Origin: Alphaproteobacteria bacterium
Lineage (GTDB): Bacteria; Pseudomonadota; Alphaproteobacteria; Rhizobiales; Rhizobiaceae
Direction of reading: 5' to 3'
DNA length: 48,073 bases
Assembly: GCA_024280375.1 (NCBI GenBank)
Contig: JAJRQF010000018.1
Coordinates: forward strand, 1-48,073
Positions 42,192-48,073 of this stretch are shown in pieces. A program made the position numbers and the translations under genes. The notes beneath the pieces were generated by a model. It made no database searches and was not told where the DNA came from. It worked only from the letters and a program-made list of their open reading frames with translations. How positions within the stretch are numbered: position 1 is the first letter of the stretch; each line of letters opens with the position of its first letter.

Positions 42192-45133
42192 TAGGACCGA
42201 TTTGCGCCCGCTTCCAACTCGCGCATCGCATCAGCATCACGCAGTGAAATATCAGGATATTGCGCATCTGTTCCCACTTCCGGTAAAATTCGCCATGAAC
42301 GGGCACATTTATTACCAATTGCAAGTACTGGCACCACAGATACACCAGGTACATCTTCCAGCGTAAACGCGCCTATTGTCGGTTCGCCCTCAATAATCTC
42401 GATCTGGCTGGTAATGCAGATTTCAGCCAGATCCTGACCTTCAAGTGCCGCCATCAGCGACCCATCTGCAATATAAACTTTCGGTGCGGCTTCCAACGAC
42501 GAACCAATGCGCTTTTCCCGGCGTTCAATTTCCAGTGCACCGGTAACCACTTTTCGAATTTGGCGAATTTTTTTCCATTTTGCGGCCAAAGCATCATTGC
42601 GCCACTCATCAGGAATGGTTGGAAACTGCTGCAAATGCACAGAATCAAATTCGCCATCAATATTTGCCGGATACCGTGTCAGCCATGTTTCTTCCATGGT
42701 GAAGGCCATCATCGGCGCAAGCCAGGTGGTGATGCAATCAAACATATGAGAAACCACCCGAAGCGAGGCTTTTCGTTTGGTTGAAGAGATTGGGTCACAA
42801 TAAAGCGCATCCTTGCGAATATCAAAATAATAGGCCGAAAGCTCCACATTCATGAAATTCGTTACTTGGGCAAAAACCCGTTTAAAATCAAAGTCATCAT
42901 AGCCCTGACGAACCACATCATCCAATTCTGCCAACCGGTGCAGCATAACCTGTTCCAGTTCCGGCATATCTGCAAGAGCAACTTTGTCGCCCTTGTCATG
43001 CGACAAGGTGCCAAGCATCCAGCGCAAGGTGTTGCGCATTTTACGATAGGCATCAACGGCGGTTTTAATCACTTCCGGGCCAATACGCTGGTCTTCGGTA
43101 TAATCAATTGAAGAAACCCAAAGCCGAATGATATCCGCGCCATATTGCTTGATAATATCTTGCGGCGCAACATCATTGCCGAGTGACTTTGACATTTTCT
43201 TACCGTCTTCAGTCACGGTAAATCCATGGGTCAAAACAGCATCATAGGGTGCGCGGCCATTGGTGCCGCAGCTTTCAAGCAGGGAAGAATGAAACCAGCC
43301 GCGATGCTGGTCAGAACCTTCAAGATAAAGATCGGCTGGCCACTTTAGGTCCTCACGCTCTTTCAGGCAGAATGCATGGGTCGAGCCCGAATCAAACCAC
43401 ACATCGAGAATATCGGTAACCTGTTCCCAGTCATCAATATTGTCGACCAACCCTTGCAAAAAGGCTTGCTTGGCGCCATCCGCATACCACACATCAGCAC
43501 CACCAACTTCAAATGCGCCTTTGATACGCTCGGCAAGTTCAGTTGAATGGGCGAATTCCGGTCCCGGAATTACCTGGCCGGTTTCGGGGTTTCTGAAAAC
43601 CGTAATCGGCACGCCCCATGCACGTTGGCGCGACAAAACCCAGTCGGGGCGTTGGTCGATCATCGCGCGCAGGCGGTTTTGTCCGGTGGCCGGTACAAAG
43701 CGGGTATCATCAATCGCGGTAAGAGCACGATCACGCAGGGTTTTACCGTCATCAAGGGTCTTGTCCATATGGACAAACCATTGCGGTGTATTGCGGAAAA
43801 TAATTGGCTTTTTTGAACGCCATGAATGGGGGTAATCATGCTTGACCCGTCCCCGGGCAAACAGGTTGTTTTCGCCGATCAATGCGGTAATAACCGCTTG
43901 ATTTGCCTTGCCTTTTTTACCCTTATCATCCATCACCCGCATACCGGCAAAACCCGGCGCGTCTTCTGTATAAGATCCGTCATCAGCAACACAGAAAGGA
44001 ATGGCAGAAGAAATACCCAGCGCTTCAATTTCTTCGCGTTTGGCGATCCAGTTTTCAAAGTCATCGCGGCCATGGCCGGGGGCGGTGTGCACAAAGCCTG
44101 TGCCTGCTTCATCGGTCACATGATCACCCTGCAACATTGGCACAAGAAATTGATAACCATCAACCCCCATCCCACGTAGTGGATGATAAAGCACCATGCC
44201 CTTCAAATCACTTGCTGGCACATCTGATTTTCGATCCAGTGTTACCTTGGCTTTCTCGGCACACTGTTCTGCTAAACTGTCAGCAAAAATGAACCTGTCA
44301 CCTGGCTGAGGGCCAAATTCGTTTTCAGCGGTCGCTACTTCAAAAAGACCGTAAGAAACATTCTGCGAATAACACACACAACGGTTGGCAGGGATTGTCC
44401 AAGGCGTCGTGGTCCAGATAACAACTTTTGACCCTTGCAAATATTCAGGGCCGGTAACAATTGGAAAACCCGTCCAGATTGTATCGCTTTCTACGATTTC
44501 ATACTCAATTTCGGCCTCGGCCAGGGCGGTGCGTTCAACAACCGACCACATGATAGGTTTGGAACCGCGATAAAGCTGGCCACTTTCAGCAAATTTCATC
44601 AATTCACCGGCAATTATCGCCTCGGATGAGTAATCCATGGTCAAATAGGGTTTTTTGAAATCACCAATAACACCAAGCCGTTCAAATTCTTTTGATTGAA
44701 CGCCAACCCAGTGGGCGGCAAAATCCCGGCATTCCTGGCGGAATTCGTGCACCGGAATATCATCTTTATTACGGCCCTTGGCGCGGTATTTTTCCTCAAT
44801 CTTCCATTCGATTGGCAGACCGTGGCAATCCCAGCCGGGCACATAATTGCTGTCAAAGCCGCGCATCTGAAACGAGCGGGTGATGATGTCTTTCAAAATC
44901 TTGTTCAGCGCATGGCCAATATGCAGATTACCGTTTGCATAGGGCGGACCATCGTGCAGCACATATTTTTCCCGGCCGCGGGCATTTTCCCGAAGGCGTC
45001 TGTAAAGATCCATCTCTGCCCATCGGGCGACAATTTCCGGCTCTTTCTTTGGCAGGCCGGCCCGCATCGGATATTCTGTTTTCGGCAAATTTAAAGTTTC
45101 GGAATAATCTCGTTCTGATGATTTATCTATCAT
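42191..45133 (-). CDS. ileS: Isoleucyl-tRNA synthetase
   Basis: The 980-residue class I synthetase charges tRNA-Ile. It has the HIGH motif at 71-74 ([11 protein letters not shown]), the editing (CP1) domain with [11 protein letters not shown] and the [15 protein letters not shown] segment, the [11 protein letters not shown] and [14 protein letters not shown] motifs, KMSKS at 646-650 and a tRNA-binding anticodon domain. The C-terminal zinc ribbon of E. coli IleS is not evident. The stop TAG coincides with the right edge of MITE copy C. No T-box or leader is recognisable upstream. Confidence 0.97.
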   Translation of the reverse strand: MIDKSSERDYSETLNLPKTEYPMRAGLPKKEPEIVARWAEMDLYRRLRENARGREKYVLHDGPPYANGNLHIGHALNKILKDIITRSFQMRGFDSNYVPGWDCHGLPIEWKIEEKYRAKGRNKDDIPVHEFRQECRDFAAHWVGVQSKEFERLGVIGDFKKPYLTMDYSSEAIIAGELMKFAESGQLYRGSKPIMWSVVERTALAEAEIEYEIVESDTIWTGFPIVTGPEYLQGSKVVIWTTTPWTIPANRCVCYSQNVSYGLFEVATAENEFGPQPGDRFIFADSLAEQCAEKAKVTLDRKSDVPASDLKGMVLYHPLRGMGVDGYQFLVPMLQGDHVTDEAGTGFVHTAPGHGRDDFENWIAKREEIEALGISSAIPFCVADDGSYTEDAPGFAGMRVMDDKGKKGKANQAVITALIGENNLFARGRVKHDYPHSWRSKKPIIFRNTPQWFVHMDKTLDDGKTLRDRALTAIDDTRFVPATGQNRLRAMIDQRPDWVLSRQRAWGVPITVFRNPETGQVIPGPEFAHSTELAERIKGAFEVGGADVWYADGAKQAFLQGLVDNIDDWEQVTDILDVWFDSGSTHAFCLKEREDLKWPADLYLEGSDQHRGWFHSSLLESCGTNGRAPYDAVLTHGFTVTEDGKKMSKSLGNDVAPQDIIKQYGADIIRLWVSSIDYTEDQRIGPEVIKTAVDAYRKMRNTLRWMLGTLSHDKGDKVALADMPELEQVMLHRLAELDDVVRQGYDDFDFKRVFAQVTNFMNVELSAYYFDIRKDALYCDPISSTKRKASLRVVSHMFDCITTWLAPMMAFTMEETWLTRYPANIDGEFDSVHLQQFPTIPDEWRNDALAAKWKKIRQIRKVVTGALEIERREKRIGSSLEAAPKVYIADGSLMAALEGQDLAEICITSQIEIIEGEPTIGAFTLEDVPGVSVVPVLAIGNKCARSWRILPEVGTDAQYPDISLRDADAMRELEAGANRS

Positions 45134-45201
45134 GATCTCAATGGCTTTTCCCTGTCATTGGCAAAATGCGCAACAGGGGACCTTTTGGTCTATTTTTACC
45201 C

Positions 45202-45251
45202 GCGTGTCTTTTTCAAATGAGCGTTTGTTTGGGGAACAAAGACAGGCGGCA
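45202..45251. repeat. Diverged copy of the 56-57 bp palindromic repeat
   Basis: This 50-base stretch aligns without gaps to the unit repeated at 16802-16963. It keeps TGTCT at the left and GGGAACAAAGACAGGCGGCA at the right (one or two changes), while the central stem has drifted. It shows that the unit is a dispersed family, not only a local tandem array. Confidence 0.6.
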
Positions 45252-45441
45252 CTTTATTATTAAAACGTGCAAACAAATCAATTTTCTGAAAATGCCGCGC
45301 GTTCTGAGCGAAATACGAAACTGGCCCAATCCTCATGCGACAATGCTGTCAGCCGAGAATCGGGCAGATAATTCGCCAGTTACCTGGCGATATGATCATT
45401 AGGATACCAGTCATGACATTTCTAATAACAGGGGAATGTTA

Positions 45442-45489
45442 ATGAATAAAGACCGTAAATTCTTCCAGCGCGGAATTTCTTATTCTTGA
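45442..45489 (+). CDS. Possible 15-residue peptide ORF
   Basis: ATG follows GGGGA at a suitable distance and encodes MNKDRKFFQRGISYS. It lies 20 bases before a strong hairpin and on the strand opposite to ileS and the vWA gene. No family is recognisable, and a chance ORF is quite possible. Confidence 0.2.
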   Translation: MNKDRKFFQRGISYS

Positions 45490-45508
45490 TGCCCTGTCCC
45501 AAAACGCA

Positions 45509-45540
45509 ATACGCCCCCGGACGGTAATCCGGGGGCGTAT
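45509..45540. terminator. Large hairpin terminator after the vWA gene
   Basis: ATACGCCCCCGGA and TCCGGGGGCGTAT form a perfect 13 bp stem with a six-base loop, 23 bases beyond the vWA gene stop on the minus strand. The minus-strand continuation (TGCGTTTTGG) has only a short T-run, but the stem is very stable. Confidence 0.8.
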
Positions 45541-45562
45541 GATTTAAGTCAGGTTTTCAATA

Positions 45563-47533
45563 TTAGCGTGCGAGACGCAAAGCTGAAATATTGCTACCGA
45601 TTGTTGAGAAGGCTGAGACCAATTGATCGCTACCACTCACATCGTAATATTGTTTACCACCGGTTTTCGGATTAACCGAAGCACAAGCCTGAAGCCTGTC
45701 TTTCACCGATGAACCGTCTGCCACATCGAAAGCAACAGTATATATGTTGATTCCGGCAGCCTTGGCATTCGTACAAGTCTCAATCAAATGCTCATCCATT
45801 GCAGCCTGGAAGGTAGCATTATCATGCGTTGGGTTTGCTTCCGCATCATACGCCTCAAACAAACGGCCTTTCGAGCTATAGGTTGAGCTTCTGGTATATC
45901 CATAAGCACCGTAGATGCTCTTCGTATAGTCAGAAACGTCTTCCAAAGTGCTTGGCTTGTAGTAAGTATTATTCCCATCGGTCATAATAACCATGATTTT
46001 GGTATTATTTGCTGTTCCTGCAGCACGACCTTCAGAGAAAGGCGCTCCACTTGATAGAACTTTCCAGCCCCATGATACAGCAAGAGGAATATTGGTTGAG
46101 CCAACGGCCTCCATATCATTAATAGCGCTTTTAATGCTGGCAGCATTTGTAGTCAAAGGTGCAATTGCATTGGTTGTACAACCGGCATTTGGTCCTTTAA
46201 ACACGCTATCGGTTTCAACAGACTGACCATCATATTTCCAAGTCCATTTTGAACGTTTGAACTGATTAGAACCGGTACCAACGTGAGCAGAATCGTACTT
46301 GCCCTTGCTAGATGGTGCATTGTCATCATTCCAATCGTCGAGGTAGTTATTGTAATAATCTTCCTCTTCAATTTCAGCTGACTCTTCATCATCATCGTCG
46401 TCGCTATCGTCGTCGTCATCGCTATCGTCGTCGTCATCATTGTCGTCGTCGTTATCGTCGTCGTCATCATTGTCGTCGTCGTTATCGTCGTCGTCATCAT
46501 TGTCGTCGTCGTTATCGTCGTCGTTATCGCTGTCGTCGTCGTTATCGTCGTCGTTATCATTGTCGTCGTCGTTATCGTCGTCGTCATCGCTGTCGTCGTC
46601 GTTATCGTCGTCGTCATCGCTATCGTCTTCGTCGTCTTCATCACCTGAATAATTATCAGGCTCATCAGGTGCGAAAACTGGAACAAACAATGTTTCTGGT
46701 TCATCTTCAACGGCAGCTTCATCAGTCACCATGTAAGGATACGGGCGAGCTTCAACACAACCCTTCCAGCTTACGTTCAAATCATCAAACAGAGTAAAAC
46801 GTGTAAGCCAATTGCCGCTTGCATCACTCCATCTTCCATCACCCTCATCGGACGCACCAGGATAATCTGACCAGTCCAGGTTTTCGTTATGAGTTGGTGA
46901 AGCACCAGTTGAATCAATCCAGTCTTCGCTTGCTTTGTTAGCTCCAACATTCACCATACCGGCAAATGGTACGAGCGAAAATTTAACTGGATTGGCAATA
47001 TTACTTGCCGCCATGCTGGCATGAATTTGGGTAACCAAAGAGCTGGCCGCAGTTTTTGCAGCACTTAGCTTATCGTCTTCCATGGAACCTGAATTGTCCA
47101 GGACCAGCGCAATTTCAACTGAGCGGTTGCCGGACTTAACAACAGATTCAATATCAAGTGTATAGGTACTGTTGTTCAGCAATCCACCAAACAGCATTGG
47201 ATACTCGTAGCGAGCTTCCAAACGAATGGAGCTTCCCTCTTCGTCACTACCAGCGTTATAGCTAAAAGTAACACTGTCTGTATCAATGCCTCTAAGGTTA
47301 GCAATAAAGAATTTTCTCGAGTAGCTCTCAAGATCATCGTTTTCTTGCAATGTGCCAAGCTTTTTGCCGGCAGCAAGTGCAGCAGCATCGAGTGCCTGTT
47401 GCATATTAGAAGAATGGCGGCTGATTTGCGAATAATCAACGGCAGCAGAAACTGCAGCGAACATTGGCACCATCGCGATGGCTGATGTTATAGCCAGGTT
47501 CCCGCGCTTGTCTTTTATAAATTTATTAAGCAT
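45563..47533 (-). CDS. TadG-like pilus-associated protein with vWA domain and poly-Asp repeat insert
   Basis: The 656-residue protein starts like TadE/TadG proteins: DKRGNLAITSAIAMVPMFAAVSAAVDYS, with one membrane helix at about 13-34. A von Willebrand A domain follows, with the MIDAS motif DNSGS at 146-150 and a later MVIMTDGNN strand, ending near the C-terminus with YYDVSGSDQLVSAFSTIG. Between the first and second parts of the vWA domain lies a roughly 85-residue run of Asp with regularly spaced Asn and Ser (residues about 298-383), encoded by a 30 bp tandem repeat. TadG-like proteins act at the cell surface with Flp/Tad pili, but no other tad gene is visible here. GGAG precedes the ATG by seven bases. 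Confidence 0.88.
   Translation of the reverse strand: MLNKFIKDKRGNLAITSAIAMVPMFAAVSAAVDYSQISRHSSNMQQALDAAALAAGKKLGTLQENDDLESYSRKFFIANLRGIDTDSVTFSYNAGSDEEGSSIRLEARYEYPMLFGGLLNNSTYTLDIESVVKSGNRSVEIALVLDNSGSMEDDKLSAAKTAASSLVTQIHASMAASNIANPVKFSLVPFAGMVNVGANKASEDWIDSTGASPTHNENLDWSDYPGASDEGDGRWSDASGNWLTRFTLFDDLNVSWKGCVEARPYPYMVTDEAAVEDEPETLFVPVFAPDEPDNYSGDEDDEDDSDDDDDNDDDSDDDDDNDDDNDNDDDNDDDSDNDDDNDDDNDDDDDNDDDNDDDDDNDDDNDDDDDSDDDDDSDDDDDEESAEIEEEDYYNNYLDDWNDDNAPSSKGKYDSAHVGTGSNQFKRSKWTWKYDGQSVETDSVFKGPNAGCTTNAIAPLTTNAASIKSAINDMEAVGSTNIPLAVSWGWKVLSSGAPFSEGRAAGTANNTKIMVIMTDGNNTYYKPSTLEDVSDYTKSIYGAYGYTRSSTYSSKGRLFEAYDAEANPTHDNATFQAAMDEHLIETCTNAKAAGINIYTVAFDVADGSSVKDRLQACASVNPKTGGKQYYDVSGSDQLVSAFSTIGSNISALRLAR
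46386..46641 (-). repeat. 30 bp minisatellite encoding the Asp/Asn/Ser tract
   Basis: About eight imperfect 30 bp units built from GAC, GAT, AAC and AGC codons (seen on the plus strand as TCGTCGTCGTTATCG alternating with TCGTCATCATTG) are arrayed without interruption. All length changes by whole units keep the frame, so repeat-number variation would alter only the length of the acidic tract. Confidence 0.9.
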
Positions 47534-47913
47534 GTCTGTACTCCGTTACTATTTCAGGCACAACACGCCTGTACTCAAGGGTCCAACATATGGGAGACCA
47601 ATTGACATTGGATTGAAACAACCGTTCAAATTTTATCTATTCGGATTTTTTTATATTTCGGCACAAATACCTGGCCTTTACGGCGCTTGTTTTGCCCGTT
47701 CATCCCGCCATATCGGCGGACTACTCTATATTAGGGGCAAAACACCGGGTTATTCCGGCAATTGGAAATAAATGCAAATATTGCGGCCAGACAGTAATTT
47801 GCAGCCCGGAAAATCGAAAAAATTATAGAATGAGTAACCATAATTTGCCCTTTGTGCCGAATATATTTCATAGTTTTCAAAAAAGATTCTTTACTGGGCC
47901 TGCCTTTAAATTC
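47534..47913. other. Intergenic region between the vWA gene and groES
   Basis: The divergent gap totals 501 bases to the groES ATG. This part is AT-rich with small palindromes (for example CCGCC-ATATC-GGCGG near 47705) and should contain the vWA promoter on the minus strand. I find no supportable gene or known RNA in it. Confidence 0.5.
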
Positions 47914-47942
47914 TTGACAGAAAGTAGATACATCCTTATCTC
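47914..47942 (+). promoter_or_regulatory. groES promoter
   Basis: TTGACA at 47914-47919 and TATCTC at 47937-47942 are separated by 17 bases. This is a strong vegetative-type -35 with an alphaproteobacterial-style -10. The CIRCE operator begins eight bases after the -10, across the expected transcription start. Confidence 0.75.
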
Positions 47943-47949
47943 ACCTCTG

Positions 47950-47976
47950 CTGGCACTCTCTTGGTGCGAGCGCTAA
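47950..47976 (+). promoter_or_regulatory. CIRCE operator (HrcA binding site)
   Basis: CTGGCACTC-N9-GAGCGCTAA matches the consensus TTAGCACTC-N9-GAGTGCTAA at 15 of 18 positions with the exact nine-base spacer. HrcA bound here represses groESL until heat shock titrates the chaperonin. Confidence 0.92.
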
Positions 47977-48034
47977 TAATTAGTATTGAAATCAGTTCAG
48001 CGAATTAATCGCTGTTGTTACAGGATGACAAAAC

Positions 48035-48073
48035 ATGTCCAAAACCAAATTTCGTCCGCTGCACGACCGTGTG
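48035..48073 (+). CDS. groES: Co-chaperonin GroES (5' end only, cut by window edge)
   Basis: The first 13 codons read MSKTKFRPLHDRV, the conserved N-terminus of GroES, which caps the GroEL folding chamber. AGGAT precedes the ATG. The upstream promoter and CIRCE operator confirm the assignment. groEL is expected to follow outside the window. Confidence 0.93.
   Translation, partial: MSKTKFRPLHDRV

Larger units (their letters stand above)
45134..45562. other. 429-base intergenic region upstream of ileS
   Basis: It contains the ileS promoter region, a diverged copy of the cyclase-gap palindromic repeat (45202-45251), a possible 15-codon ORF (45442-45489) and a large hairpin terminator (45509-45540). 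The remaining bases show no gene that I can support. Confidence 0.6.

Noticed and set aside
46312-46797. Plus-strand ORFs rich in Arg or Ser opposite the Asp repeat
   Set aside because: They are the complementary reading of the minisatellite in the vWA gene. The minus-strand frame continues into clear TadG/vWA sequence on both sides.
47478-47771. Plus-strand 97-residue ORF upstream of groES
   Set aside because: It begins inside the vWA gene on the other strand, has no ribosome site and shows no family features.
1-48073. tRNA, rRNA or riboswitch genes
   Set aside because: No cloverleaf-like T-loop/anticodon pattern or recognisable riboswitch core was seen by eye. A covariance-model scan would be needed to exclude small RNAs.

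Overview
The window looks like a low-to-middle GC alphaproteobacterial chromosome segment, most likely order Hyphomicrobiales (Rhizobiales). The evidence is the gene content: PhaR/phasin, znuA divergent from znuCB-zur, the small DUF2093 and DUF4170 proteins, PmbA-CysQ-WaaA-LpxK order, DUF3095, and intergenic palindromes of the kind scattered through this order. There is no rRNA, tRNA, CRISPR array, intact transposase or prophage that I can see. No searches were run; family names come from motifs and recall.

Layout. 1-3.6 kb: FkbM methyltransferase, phasin, PhaR and glycerate 2-kinase (carbon storage and glycerate use). 3.8-6.5 kb: etfB-etfA-hbd, reading left, for electron transfer and 3-hydroxyacyl-CoA oxidation. 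6.7-9.7 kb: the zinc uptake regulon, with two Zur-type boxes between znuC and znuA. 9.7-18.8 kb: a signalling block with a DUF3095 protein, an ABC-exporter-like protein whose ATPase motifs are all degenerate, a stand-alone cyclic-nucleotide-binding protein, an MBL-fold hydrolase, a membrane nucleotidyl cyclase, and a second cyclase fused to a cytochrome-like membrane domain and a [2Fe-2S] ferredoxin. 18.9-21.2 kb: mutL and DUF2093. 21.2-26.5 kb: a TAXI-TRAP importer with a sugar-acid kinase, an S24/HTH repressor and an SNase-like protein. 26.5-31.3 kb: lipid A/Kdo genes lpxK and waaA with DUF4170, cysQ-type phosphatase and pmbA. 31.5-35.1 kb: TPR protein, VOC protein, MATE exporter. 35.1-40.9 kb: rluB-rsmD-M16-M16-patatin reading left, and tadA. 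41.1-47.5 kb: a lipoprotein, ileS, and a TadG-like von Willebrand A protein with a long Asp repeat. The right edge cuts the start of groES behind a CIRCE operator.

The most promising unexplained system is the 9.7-18.8 kb block. It has enzymes able to make a cyclic nucleotide (one clearly redox-wired), a protein able to bind it, a metallohydrolase that might destroy it, and a large membrane protein that keeps the ABC-exporter fold but has lost Walker A, Walker B, signature and H-loop residues and carries what looks like a triplicated Q-loop/helical module. I infer a membrane signalling assembly rather than a transporter.

The second theme is non-coding. A family of short non-autonomous elements (three complete copies of 143-250 bp and one solo end) has hairpin-shaped terminal inverted repeats with compensatory changes, sits between TA dinucleotides, and in every case supplies the TAG stop codon of a neighbouring gene. 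A different 56-57 bp palindromic unit is present as three tandem copies between the two cyclases, with one diverged copy upstream of ileS. A 34 bp direct repeat has been taken into the 3' end of the glycerate kinase gene.
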